Shown: in pieces, positions 1-8,326 of the stretch
How positions within the stretch are numbered: the stretch's first letter is position 1
Layout: each line of letters starts with the position of its first letter
Assembly (NCBI GenBank): GCA_947496705.1
Contig: CANMDW010000021.1
Location: forward strand, 30,437 to 94,436
DNA: 64,000 nucleotides
Direction of reading: 5' to 3'
Source: an uncultured Aquimarina sp.
GTDB lineage: Bacteria; Bacteroidota; Bacteroidia; Flavobacteriales; Flavobacteriaceae
Notes under the pieces: generated by a model
What the model was told of the DNA's origin: nothing
Seen by the model: only the letters and a program-made list of their open reading frames with translations
Databases searched by the model: none
Translations under genes and position numbers: made by a program

Positions 1-1269
1 TACATTGTTGATCAAATAGGCAATATCGATTTCATATGTATATAGCAAACTATTCAATCCTACCGTATTGAGGTCTGCACAAACCGCATCGAGGCGATTT
101 GAGGTATCATGGCCACTCTCCCTCATCGAACGATCATGGGTAAAATACAGATCGAGTGCTTTATCTTCTATGCTCCCATCCTGATACATCGCTTTAAAAG
201 ATGCTGCATCAGGTTGATGCTTTTCGGCATACTTGTTTAGGATAAAATCAAAATGTCCTTCTTCGGTCTCGGGCGGTATCCCGATTCCTTCTCCATAAAA
301 GCGATTCAACCCTGTATCGGTTAAACGAATCCCCTTTTGCATCCATGCCGTTTCATATTCCTGTATCACCATCTTCAGGTTATCTGACAACCATTCTTTG
401 GAAACCTGAGGATCTTTTTCATAAATTTCTCTGAGTAAAGCACTAAAGAAAGGAGGTTGTGTTCTGGTGAGATAATAGCTGCGGTTGGCATTTAATATCT
501 TACCGTAATGTTTGATCTGATATCCAAAATTATCGGCCATGGCCATGGCAAGATCTGCTCTGTCATCTATTAATAATCCTACAGATTCAAAATAGCTGTC
601 CCAGCCATACATTTCATTAAACCTTCCGCCGGGTACTACAAAAGGGATGCCTTTATATGTACCACTCTTATCAGTTGTATTGGCTAAATTGAGGATGCCG
701 GGTTTATTATTTAATGTTTTTACATATTCCGGGGTTATTTCCTTCGGAAGGACCACGACTTTGAGCTTTGATATTTCTGTTTCTAATGACTGAAAATAGG
801 TTGCTGCTTCCTTGTCATTATAAGGAATGTACAATCGTAAGGTATCTGTATTGGACTTGGTATCGCCAAGCACTTTGGTTAACCCTTCTTTATCAATAGA
901 CCGGGTAAGGTTATCCCAAAAGCGTGTTTTGATCAAGCGGGAAATGCGGTCTGAAGGAGCCTCGGTAATTTTATCGAGCGTTATAGTATCTTGCGCTCCG
1001 GCAATTGCCAACTCCTGAAGCAGGTTTGACAGGTGATACGTGCCTTCGATAGTATGAGAAACTCCATGAGCGTCGGTGAATTCGAATTTTTTGGGCCCCT
1101 TGTCTTCAATGGTGATTTTTTTATCACCATCGGTATCTTCTTGTTGGATTAAGGTATTCAATATGGCTGAATGATCAGGCTCTTCAGAAACACTTTTTTT
1201 GCAGCATGCCAATAAAAAAAATACAGCAATTACCAAAATATACTGATGCTTACATTGTGTACTGTTCAT
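1..1269 (-). CDS. treA: Alpha,alpha-trehalase (GH37), lipoprotein, truncated by window edge
   Basis: Hydrolyses trehalose to two glucoses. The minus-strand frame is open from an ATG at 1269 to the window edge, giving about 423 residues with the C-terminus missing. The GH37 signature is visible as PGGRFNEMYGWDSYFES around residue 205. The N-terminus is a lipoprotein signal (hydrophobic run then LLACC), so the enzyme is probably anchored outside the cytoplasm; the symbol treA rather than treF rests on that. Before the catalytic domain lies an EF-hand-like loop, DTDGDKKITIEDKG, about residues 44-57, suggesting calcium binding. The symporter gene starts upstream on the same strand, 58 bp away, and probably supplies sugar uptake in the same operon. 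The family call is firm; location and operon are inferred. Confidence 0.9.
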   Translation of the reverse strand, partial: MNSTQCKHQYILVIAVFFLLACCKKSVSEEPDHSAILNTLIQQEDTDGDKKITIEDKGPKKFEFTDAHGVSHTIEGTYHLSNLLQELAIAGAQDTITLDKITEAPSDRISRLIKTRFWDNLTRSIDKEGLTKVLGDTKSNTDTLRLYIPYNDKEAATYFQSLETEISKLKVVVLPKEITPEYVKTLNNKPGILNLANTTDKSGTYKGIPFVVPGGRFNEMYGWDSYFESVGLLIDDRADLAMAMADNFGYQIKHYGKILNANRSYYLTRTQPPFFSALLREIYEKDPQVSKEWLSDNLKMVIQEYETAWMQKGIRLTDTGLNRFYGEGIGIPPETEEGHFDFILNKYAEKHQPDAASFKAMYQDGSIEDKALDLYFTHDRSMRESGHDTSNRLDAVCADLNTVGLNSLLYTYEIDIAYLINNV

Positions 1270-1327
1270 AGCTTTCAAATTAAATATCTTCTCTTTTATA
1301 ACAAATCATCAATCATCAATCTATCTT

Positions 1328-3046
1328 TTACCAAAAGAACCCAACAACAATTGCCGTTACAATCAAAAGAATCACAGATAAGGTTCTGTAATTTTTGTAC
1401 CAGGGTAATGCGGTAAGTTCTTTTGATTCTTCGGCAAACATTTCTTTTTTATAGGTGTATTCTTTGATCTGCTGTTCAGATTGTGGTTTGGTAGCTAAAC
1501 TTACTACGATATGTAGCGCTACGCAAATCACAAACAACCAGGTTGCCTTTGCCAGGAAATGTAACTCATTTACTTCGGGTACCCATTCAAAGGTTTGAGA
1601 AAGGATCATTAAAACTGCCAGTGAGAACCCGGTTAATAAACTTACAATAGATCCGTTGCCATTGGCCCGTTTCCAGAACAATCCTAAAATAAAGGTAGAT
1701 ACCGCCGGCGGACAGGTATATGCAATGACCAATTGCAGATAGGTCCATAGTGAATCACTAACGCTTTCAATAAACGGAACCCAGGAAATTGCCAATACCA
1801 CCAAAATGATCGTAGTAATCTGCCCTACTCTTACCAACTGTTTACTGGTAAAATCAGGTCTCATTTGTTTTACAAAATCCATAGTTACCAGCGTAGAAGC
1901 CGAATTAAAGGTTGCCGAGACCGATGACATCATTGCGGCCATTAACCCGGCTACCACCAGTCCTAAAACACCAACAGGCAGTAATTGAAATAACAGCACC
2001 GGGTATGTGAGATTAGGGCAATCGGCAAGATTATTACAAATGGTGCCATTGGTTAATTCATAATTAAGTCCCGTAATATCCAACTGACTAAATAGTAATA
2101 ATGCCAATACCCCCGGCACTACCATGATAAAAATTACTGGTAATTTTAATAATCCTGCAAACAGGGCTCCCCATCGGCCATGATTTAAATCTTTGGCTCC
2201 CAGCACACGTTGTACCATAAACTGGTTATTTGCCCAGAAGTAAAATCCAAGTAATGGCACTCCGGTGAGTAATCCCCACCAGGGCATAAACTCATCGTTA
2301 CCCGGCCTTACCAGGCTAAACACCTCATCAGAATTTTGAGGAATAAACTTTCCTTCTGCAGCCCGGTCTCCAAAATTCACTTCGCCCGCAGATAACATCG
2401 TATCGAGTTTTGCCATCATACCAGACCATCCGCCACCCAATTGGTCAAAAGCAAAATAGGTGAGTAAACACGATCCTAAGATCAATAATATCGCCTGTAT
2501 CACCTCTGTTTGGATTACAGAATTTAACCCTCCGGGAATCGTATATGCTGCGGCTGCTACCGCAAGAATGATGAGAATTAATGTCGAATCCAAAGAAGGG
2601 AACAGCAGTGTTAATACGATCTTACCTACATACAATCCTGCCGCAGTATCTACCAAAATATTACCTACCACAGTGATAAATGAAAAGTAATACCTGGATC
2701 TGCTATCATAGCGCCTTTCTAAAAATTCGGGCATGGTATACACTCCTGATCGTAAATAAAAAGGCAGAAAGAATATGGCAAAAAATATCAAAACGACCAC
2801 AGCAAACCACTCGTAGTTGTATACATTAATATTGGTTTGATACGCATCTGAAGCCAAGCCAACCAAAGTAGAACTCGAAATGTTGGCAGAGAATAAGGCG
2901 ATCCCAACGATCGGCCAGGTCATGGTACGGCCTCCTAAAAAATAATCTTCTGAACTTCCTCTTTTTGATTTTGAGATTCCGTAGATAATGATTCCTATCA
3001 AATAAACTACGATAACGGTAATGTCGATATACGATAATGCATTCAT
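1328..3046 (-). CDS. Sodium/solute symporter (SSS family, SGLT-like)
   Basis: Inner-membrane sodium-coupled solute carrier with about 13-14 hydrophobic helices. It carries typical SGLT-group stretches: SSSTLVGLASDAY near the N-terminus, YTMPEFLERRYDSRSRYY, and an NSASTLVTMDFV segment in the second half. Length of 572 residues is normal for the family. I start at the ATG at 3046 (MNALSYID) because the first membrane helix follows directly; an in-frame ATG at 3085 would add 13 polar residues with no clear purpose. It lies upstream of the trehalase gene on the same strand, so sugar import is the likely role. Substrate cannot be read from sequence; glucose or galactose-type sugars are inferred. 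Confidence 0.85.
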   Translation of the reverse strand: MNALSYIDITVIVVYLIGIIIYGISKSKRGSSEDYFLGGRTMTWPIVGIALFSANISSSTLVGLASDAYQTNINVYNYEWFAVVVLIFFAIFFLPFYLRSGVYTMPEFLERRYDSRSRYYFSFITVVGNILVDTAAGLYVGKIVLTLLFPSLDSTLILIILAVAAAAYTIPGGLNSVIQTEVIQAILLILGSCLLTYFAFDQLGGGWSGMMAKLDTMLSAGEVNFGDRAAEGKFIPQNSDEVFSLVRPGNDEFMPWWGLLTGVPLLGFYFWANNQFMVQRVLGAKDLNHGRWGALFAGLLKLPVIFIMVVPGVLALLLFSQLDITGLNYELTNGTICNNLADCPNLTYPVLLFQLLPVGVLGLVVAGLMAAMMSSVSATFNSASTLVTMDFVKQMRPDFTSKQLVRVGQITTIILVVLAISWVPFIESVSDSLWTYLQLVIAYTCPPAVSTFILGLFWKRANGNGSIVSLLTGFSLAVLMILSQTFEWVPEVNELHFLAKATWLFVICVALHIVVSLATKPQSEQQIKEYTYKKEMFAEESKELTALPWYKNYRTLSVILLIVTAIVVGFFW

Positions 3047-3281
3047 ATGTGTGAAGTGTTTTGTGCTAAGAACTTGTTTAAACATTGTTTTTGCAGCAAA
3101 GGATCTGGGGAGCTTTAAAAACCGAAAAACGTTAACTTTTTGCCTGTTTTATGACAAAAACTTGTTAAAAAACCTGTTGAATATACAAGATTATTGCAAA
3201 ATGAGAGAAATTTTGTTAACTAAAATAGTTAAAACTATGTATGCAAACGTTTGTATTATGAAATTTTCAACAAAAATTCCA

Positions 3282-4208
3282 TTAGTCCTCCAAAAATCGA
3301 ATATTTCTATGTAATCCCGAAAATTTAGTCCTTTTTACCGCAGATTTCTGAAAAATTGCAGAAAACACCTCCTGTGTAATCTCCTGCCAATCTTTTTTGG
3401 TCATTTCCAGCAGCTCTGGTGTCGGATTAAAAAGTGGCTCATTATGGGATTTAGAAAATCGATTCCATGGGCATACATCCTGGCATACATCACAGCCAAA
3501 CATCCAATTATCAAACTGGCCTTTGTAACTAGCCGGAATCTCTTCTTTCAATTCTATGGTAAAATATGAAATACACTTGCTGCCGTCTACTACATAGGGT
3601 TCGACAATGGCTTGCGTAGGACACGCATCAATGCAGGCGGTGCAGGTTCCGCAATGATCGGTGACCGCAGTGTCATACTCCAGATCGAGGTCTACAATTA
3701 ATTCTGCAATAAAATAGTAAGATCCTACCTGCTGTGTGAGCAGATTACTGTTTTTACCGATCCATCCCAGGCCGCTTTTTGCTGCCCAGGCTTTATCTAA
3801 AACAGGTGCCGAATCTACAAAGGCCCGCCCGTGCACCTCACCGATCTCTTCCCGGATAAAATGCAGCAACTGCTTTAATTTATCTTTAATCACAAAATGA
3901 TAATCGGTACCATAGGCATATTTGGATATTTTAGGGGCTTCGGGATCTTTTTGGCTTTCTGAAGGAAAGTAATTGAGAAGCAGTGATATCACACTTTTGG
4001 ATCCCTCGACCAGCTTTGTAGGATCCAGGCGTTTGTCGAAATGATTTTCCATATACTGCATTTGGCCATGCATATTTTGATTGAGCCATTTTTCCAGACG
4101 GGGTGCTTCTTCTTCCAGGAATTCGGCTTTGCTAATACCACAAGACAGAAAACCGAGGCGCCTGGCTTCACTTTTGATTCTTTGAGTGTATTTGGTTTTT
4201 GTACCCAA
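3282..4208 (-). CDS. queG: Epoxyqueuosine reductase, TTG start
   Basis: Cobalamin- and iron-sulfur-dependent reductase performing the last step of queuosine synthesis in tRNA. The ferredoxin-like part shows CGTCTACIDACP and then CDVCQDVCPWN, the cysteines for two 4Fe-4S clusters, with DUF1730-type sequence before it. Length of 308 residues is normal for the short form. The only plausible start is TTG at 4208-4206, directly after the TAA (4211-4209) of the upstream mscS gene and in the same reading frame; the next Met lies beyond conserved sequence. Translation therefore probably depends on termination of mscS. Function is secure; the start is an inference from frame and conservation. Confidence 0.93.
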   Translation of the reverse strand: MGTKTKYTQRIKSEARRLGFLSCGISKAEFLEEEAPRLEKWLNQNMHGQMQYMENHFDKRLDPTKLVEGSKSVISLLLNYFPSESQKDPEAPKISKYAYGTDYHFVIKDKLKQLLHFIREEIGEVHGRAFVDSAPVLDKAWAAKSGLGWIGKNSNLLTQQVGSYYFIAELIVDLDLEYDTAVTDHCGTCTACIDACPTQAIVEPYVVDGSKCISYFTIELKEEIPASYKGQFDNWMFGCDVCQDVCPWNRFSKSHNEPLFNPTPELLEMTKKDWQEITQEVFSAIFQKSAVKRTKFSGLHRNIRFLED

Positions 4209-4745
4209 TTAAACTTCTGTTTTACGATCTATTTGTTCATCAGTATATTTATTCATAATCTGAATCCCTTTTTGTATGACCAGCGACGTTGGTATAACTA
4301 TATTTTCTCCTTGATCTGTAACCATAAAAAGATAAAAACCAGAGATGTCTTTTACTTCTCCTGTCCAATCAAAATCTTTATCCAAAATCCGAATGCGATC
4401 TCCTATCCTAACCGGATGGCTAAAAAACAAGATGATACTTGCCGTAATATTGGATAAGATAGACCATTGTGCAAAAAGAGCAATCCCCAATATAGCTAAT
4501 ATTGAAGAAATAAAAACAGTGAATTCTTCTAGCTTGACTCCCCAAATAATAACGATGGCCGTTCCTGCAACGACATAATGAAACAGGTATGCCAGATTAA
4601 CTATTATCTTTCTTCGGTTGGCATTTATGGATCGTAATACGGAGAACTTTTTAATTAACTTTTTGGTAATTAATAAGATAAGAAACAATACGAATACAAC
4701 AATTAATGTCTGTAAAATTTCATCTCTATAATCAATAATCATCAT
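4209..4745 (-). CDS. Small MscS-family mechanosensitive channel
   Basis: Small-conductance mechanosensitive channel protein of 178 residues, shorter than E. coli MscS (286). Two or three membrane helices occupy residues 10-30, 48-70 and 75-105. The last is followed by the MscS beta-domain core with SHPVRIGDRI and a GEVKDISGFY segment; the C-terminal alpha/beta domain is largely absent. Such minimal MscS proteins are common in Bacteroidota. It ends with TAA immediately followed by the TTG start of queG in the same frame, so the two are co-transcribed and probably translationally coupled. Confidence 0.85.
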   Translation of the reverse strand: MMIIDYRDEILQTLIVVFVLFLILLITKKLIKKFSVLRSINANRRKIIVNLAYLFHYVVAGTAIVIIWGVKLEEFTVFISSILAILGIALFAQWSILSNITASIILFFSHPVRIGDRIRILDKDFDWTGEVKDISGFYLFMVTDQGENIVIPTSLVIQKGIQIMNKYTDEQIDRKTEV

Positions 4746-4893
4746 TTGGTATATTTAAAGTGTCACCACATAAGTTGTTTGTAAAAATACCAAATACACC
4801 CGGTTTAACTCGTGAGTTGGATATAAAAAAATAAAACATTTTCTGCTGCCAGGAGCGCCTTTCTTTCCTCTACTTTTGCAGGACATATTGTAA

Positions 4894-5352
4894 CTAGTCT
4901 TTCTTATAGCTATACTGTATTGGAGGATCAATACAACTATTTGTAGTTTCTACAAGTAATATATTTCCCTCCATTCTATAGCTGAACGTATTCTTTGGTG
5001 GAGGGATAAAGTCATCTCCTTGTTTTTCAAATGACATACTGCCTTGATCCACGTTCAGAGTATAATCGCCAATTGCTTTATCCTTACAGGAAAAATCTAT
5101 GTTACAATCTACATTGCTGCTAGAAAAAGATGCATCAAAAGACTTGATAATAACTTCAGAATTATCCAGAAATACAAGAATGGTCGGATTCTCTGTATTA
5201 CAACCCAGATTACTGTCGCCTGATACACTTTCCAATGTCCATATTCCAACTAATGTTTCAGGTTCGGCTTCAGGTTGGTGGTCATCATCGTTACAGCATG
5301 ATGAGAAAGAAAAAATCACTAGGATGTTGACTAAAAAAAATAGATGTTTCAT
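4894..5352 (-). CDS. Lipocalin-like lipoprotein
   Basis: A 152-residue exported protein. The N-terminus is a lipoprotein signal ending in FSFSSCC, followed by an acidic linker (NDDDH). The remainder has the LVGIWTLESVSG opening and alternating beta strands of the lipocalin-like family common in Flavobacteria, plus four later cysteines. Ligand and role are unknown. It stands alone on the minus strand, with about 150 bp to the mscS gene downstream. An outer-membrane or surface lipoprotein is inferred from the signal. Confidence 0.7.
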   Translation of the reverse strand: MKHLFFLVNILVIFSFSSCCNDDDHQPEAEPETLVGIWTLESVSGDSNLGCNTENPTILVFLDNSEVIIKSFDASFSSSNVDCNIDFSCKDKAIGDYTLNVDQGSMSFEKQGDDFIPPPKNTFSYRMEGNILLVETTNSCIDPPIQYSYKKD

Positions 5353-5438
5353 AATTTATGATTTATATAAAGGTTCGTTAATTTACTGGCCTTTTTTATA
5401 GTAAAAAAGTATTTATATATGTAATTTTTGTTTTTAAA

Positions 5439-5469
5439 AAACCAGAATACTCTTTAAGTATCCTGGTTT
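5439..5469 (-). terminator. Rho-independent terminator of the small-peptide operon
   Basis: An inverted repeat AAACCAGAATAC / GTATCCTGGTTT (one mismatch) lies 29 bp past the stop of the last small peptide. Read on the minus strand it is followed by a T-run. Hairpins with the same ACCAGGAT arm recur at 15892 and 16155, near the related peptide gene. Confidence 0.7.
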
Positions 5470-5497
5470 ACTGTAGTACTATGTCACAAAACAGTTT

Positions 5498-5641
5498 CTA
5501 AACCTGCCAGCACCGTTCTGCGCATTCTGCAAGTGACATATCCACACAATCTTCTTCGCAGAGTTTAATCCTTCCGGCAAGGATTAATTTTTGCGTCGTT
5601 TTACTAAGAACTTTCACTCCTTTTAATTTTAAAGTTTTCAT
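5498..5641 (-). CDS. Four-cysteine leader peptide, RiPP/bacteriocin-like precursor (copy 1)
   Basis: A 47-residue ORF. Leader MKTLKLKGVKVLSKTTQKL is followed by an AG site at residues 22-23 and a 24-residue core with four cysteines spaced C-x3-C-x7-C-x3-C (28, 32, 40, 44). The leader is nearly identical to those of the ORFs at 5713, 6001 and 16250 while the cores differ completely, the usual pattern of ribosomal peptide precursors with double-glycine-type leaders. It is last of three in tandem, followed by a terminator. No maturation enzyme or C39 exporter lies in the window. Being a real gene is well supported by conservation; the product class is inference. Confidence 0.7.
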   Translation of the reverse strand: MKTLKLKGVKVLSKTTQKLILAGRIKLCEEDCVDMSLAECAERCWQV

Positions 5642-5712
5642 GATTTAATTGTTTTTAAAAATTAGCTATTCTCCCAAACATTTAAAGACACCCTGGATCT
5701 TCTGTCTTTGTT

Positions 5713-5898
5713 TTAACAAGGCCCGGGCCTTTTTTCCCATCTACAATATCTTGCGGTTAACGGAGGAAAACCAACTATGGTACACACCCATTCCCAGCAT
5801 TCAATTATTGGATCTGGCAGGTTTATATCTCCACCCCCAATTGATTTTTGTGTTGTTTTACTAAGGATTTTAACTCCTTTTACTTTTAAGTTTTTCAT
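5713..5898 (-). CDS. Four-cysteine leader peptide, RiPP/bacteriocin-like precursor (copy 2)
   Basis: A 61-residue ORF beginning MKNLKVKGVKILSKTTQKS and with a GGG stretch at residues 21-23, a clear double-glycine cleavage site. The 38-residue core begins with an acidic, proline-containing stretch and holds four cysteines (34, 39, 52, 61) and three tryptophans; it ends in a cysteine. It sits between the other two precursors, with spacers of 71 and 102 bp. Mature product, modification and target are unknown. Confidence 0.72.
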   Translation of the reverse strand: MKNLKVKGVKILSKTTQKSIGGGDINLPDPIIECWEWVCTIVGFPPLTARYCRWEKRPGPC

Positions 5899-6000
5899 AT
5901 CTGCTATTTTATAAATTATTATACTTTTTTAAGAAGACAATGTGCATGTTTTGAATGCATATGCTACTTTGCCTTTGGTTCATTTAACAATTAATATTTT

Positions 6001-6138
6001 CTATGGACAGCGACAATACCAATATACCGGATCCCAGCATCTGACATCACAAGCAACCCTAGGTAAACGACCAGCTTTTATTAGTTTTTGTTTTGTTTTA
6101 CTAAGGGTTTTCACGCCTTTTACTTTTAAATTTTCCAT
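6001..6138 (-). CDS. Four-cysteine leader peptide, RiPP/bacteriocin-like precursor (copy 3)
   Basis: A 45-residue ORF starting MENLKVKGVKTLSKTKQKL with an AG site at 22-23. The 22-residue core contains four cysteines (30, 34, 42, 44) plus two tryptophans and two tyrosines. It starts only 18 bp after the stop of the beta/gamma-crystallin gene on the same strand, so the crystallin and all three peptides are probably one transcript. Gene reality is inferred from leader conservation with the three other copies. Confidence 0.68.
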   Translation of the reverse strand: MENLKVKGVKTLSKTKQKLIKAGRLPRVACDVRCWDPVYWYCRCP

Positions 6139-6156
6139 GATTTAATGTTTTTAATA

Positions 6157-6918
6157 TTATACTTTACTCCATCGGCAGCTAGTTAATTCATCTCCTAATT
6201 TGTGGATTTTTAAGTCACGTATGTAGTGAGTTCCGCAACCAAATTCAATCTTATTTCCTTTAAAATTATCATGTTGAAAGACTTCTAATTTTATTCCCTT
6301 AGGAATTGTAGCAACTAATGATGATGCCTTATCGTTCCAACCTACTGACTTAAGATGTTTAATATCTTCATCCTTTTTAATGGATAGTTTCTTTCCTCCA
6401 AACATATGGTGCTCATATAAAGTGATTCCTGGTCCAGTCAAAGATCTTGGTGCTTTGATTTTTTTAGATAATTCTGACAAAAAATTCTTGATAGATTTCT
6501 CATACCCTGCATCCATATCGATAAAAGAGATCTTATCGGCATGTTCATTAGCCAGATCAAAATACTTACCTAAATCTACCCCAAATTTCATCCCTATAAT
6601 AACTCCCAATGGTTTAAGAATATTGATGGTTTTAATAAGCCCTCCGTCTTCTTTTTTCAGGATCATTTTATCAGGGTCATCGGGTATGACCGTATTTCCT
6701 TTTTTCTTAAAACCAAACCAATGTTGATCGTCTTTTCGAAATGATAAATGGTGCGAAATTTGCCCATATACAACAAACTCTCCTCCGCCATTAATGGATA
6801 GAGATACTGGTTTTACATTAAACTCATGGTTTTTGGAACCTCCCAATTCCTTAATTTTCACTTTTTTTGCTTCAGGCCCGCTAATGGCTGCTTTAATCAC
6901 TTTTTCTGATACTCCCAT
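6157..6918 (-). CDS. Beta/gamma-crystallin domain protein
   Basis: A 253-residue protein without a recognisable signal peptide. Residues about 165-253 form two Greek-key motifs: YEHHMFGG ending in WNDKASSLV, and FQHDNFKG ending in LGDELTSCRW. These match the calcium-binding D/N-D/N-x-x-S/T-S signature of microbial beta/gamma-crystallins, canonically in the first motif and with a Gly in the second. The N-terminal 160 residues are lysine-rich and of unknown fold. It is first in a probable operon with three small leader peptides, 18 bp ahead of the nearest, and divergent from an ECF sigma factor gene. A calcium-stabilised binding, immunity or structural role is only a guess. Confidence 0.75.
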   Translation of the reverse strand: MGVSEKVIKAAISGPEAKKVKIKELGGSKNHEFNVKPVSLSINGGGEFVVYGQISHHLSFRKDDQHWFGFKKKGNTVIPDDPDKMILKKEDGGLIKTINILKPLGVIIGMKFGVDLGKYFDLANEHADKISFIDMDAGYEKSIKNFLSELSKKIKAPRSLTGPGITLYEHHMFGGKKLSIKKDEDIKHLKSVGWNDKASSLVATIPKGIKLEVFQHDNFKGNKIEFGCGTHYIRDLKIHKLGDELTSCRWSKV

Positions 6919-7064
6919 AACGTTGTAAGTTTTTTAATTAAACATTAACTTCAACGAAGTCTATTAGCTTCGTCTTTCTTTTAATGGAAGAAAAAAATAG
7001 AATCTTAACATCTCTGAAGAAAAAAAATGTTTTTTATACCTTAGAGGTATTGAAACCAACTTGA

Positions 7065-7613
7065 ATGGATCCATCTCTTATCAACATCCTAATCAATACC
7101 GAACGGAAAGAGATCAGCAGTTTATATGATGCACATAGAACTGCTTTTATCAATTTTGGAAGAAAATATGGTGCCGACCCAGATACCATGGCCGACATCT
7201 ATCAGGAAGCATTTGTTGTAATAAGAAAACATGCCATAAAAGGAAGATTGGATCAGGTTGACTGCTCTTTTAAAACTTATCTTTTTGGTATTGGCAAACG
7301 AATGATCTTTAATTATCACAAACAAACAAAAAATACCGTATCACTAGAATCTATGCTTTATATCACAGATGAAATTGAAGAAATTACCTATGATACATCA
7401 AATGAACTTTCTGTAGAACAAACCTTATTACGTACTTTTTTCGATAAACTGGGAAAACGTTGTCAGGAAATGTTAATATTATTCTATTATCGAGGACTAA
7501 CTGTAGAGGAGATTGCCAAAAAAGAAGGATATGACAATGTACATGTAGTAAGTAGTCAAAAATCCCGATGCTTAAAGCAATTAAGAGAAATGATTAATAC
7601 CCCAGAACAATGA
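7065..7613 (+). CDS. ECF-type RNA polymerase sigma factor
   Basis: A 182-residue sigma-70 family factor of ECF type. Region 2 is visible around DIYQEAFVVIRKHA and the FKTYLFGIGKRM stretch, and region 4 around LTVEEIAKKEGYDNVHVVSS with a helix-turn-helix. It should redirect RNA polymerase to a specific promoter set. Its stop overlaps the start of the next gene (ATGA), a membrane protein whose N-terminus looks anti-sigma-like. The crystallin/peptide operon is transcribed away from it across a 146-bp intergenic region and is a natural candidate target. Confidence 0.88.
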   Translation: MDPSLINILINTERKEISSLYDAHRTAFINFGRKYGADPDTMADIYQEAFVVIRKHAIKGRLDQVDCSFKTYLFGIGKRMIFNYHKQTKNTVSLESMLYITDEIEEITYDTSNELSVEQTLLRTFFDKLGKRCQEMLILFYYRGLTVEEIAKKEGYDNVHVVSSQKSRCLKQLREMINTPEQ

Positions 7614-8326
7614 AACCCCAGGAACTCATATCAAAATACATTCAAAATTCTTTAACAAAAGAAGAAGAACAAGAGTTTGATAGCTTATTAGCTTCAGATG
7701 AAGGTTTCAGAAAAGAAGTAGCATTTCATACCAACCTTAAAAAGGTAGCAGAAGATAAGGATGATGATAATTTTAGAGCCCTTCTTTCTGATCTTGAATT
7801 CAATGTAAAGAAAAAGAGATATCCAAAGTGGTGGTATGTCGCTGCCTCAATCATTATCTTACTGGGAGCTTTCTATTTCTGGAATTCTAAAAAACCTGCT
7901 TCTAATGAGGAATTATTTGCTGCCTATTTTGAGCCTTATCGAAATATTGTGCAGCCAGTGGTAAGAGGAGAAGAAAATAAAGACTTAAAAACAATTGCCT
8001 ACAATGCCTATGAAAATGGTGATTTTAAAAAAGCATTGAACTTGTTTGATTCTTTGCTAACCCATAAGCAAGAGCCCTCTGTTCTTTTTTATAAAGCCAA
8101 TGCGCTGCTAAAACTCAATGATGCAAAAAAAGCCATTCCTATTCTCGAAAAAAATAGTACTGTGGTAGATTCTTTTAGTGAAAAAAAATATTGGTATCTG
8201 GCTTTGGCGTATTTGAAGGACAACCAGCCTGAAAAATCTAAAGAAAAACTACAAATGATACTAGAAATTGAAAATAGTGAATACAAAAAAGAAGAAGCCA
8301 GAGAACTACTTAAAAGGCTGGATTAA
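7610..8326 (+). CDS. Membrane TPR protein, probable anti-sigma partner
   Basis: A 238-residue protein overlapping the sigma gene by 4 bp. The first 65 residues (ELISKYIQNSLTKEEEQEF...) resemble the cytoplasmic N-terminus of Bacteroidota anti-sigma factors, without the zinc-binding His/Cys motif. One membrane helix follows (about 79-96, WWYVAASIIILLGAFYFW). The outer part carries TPR-like helices (about 130-235, KALNLFDSLLTHKQEPSVLF and later). Inferred role: membrane-tethered control of the ECF factor. Its 3' end overlaps the convergent CHAT gene by 21 bp. Confidence 0.65.
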   Translation: MKPQELISKYIQNSLTKEEEQEFDSLLASDEGFRKEVAFHTNLKKVAEDKDDDNFRALLSDLEFNVKKKRYPKWWYVAASIIILLGAFYFWNSKKPASNEELFAAYFEPYRNIVQPVVRGEENKDLKTIAYNAYENGDFKKALNLFDSLLTHKQEPSVLFYKANALLKLNDAKKAIPILEKNSTVVDSFSEKKYWYLALAYLKDNQPEKSKEKLQMILEIENSEYKKEEARELLKRLD

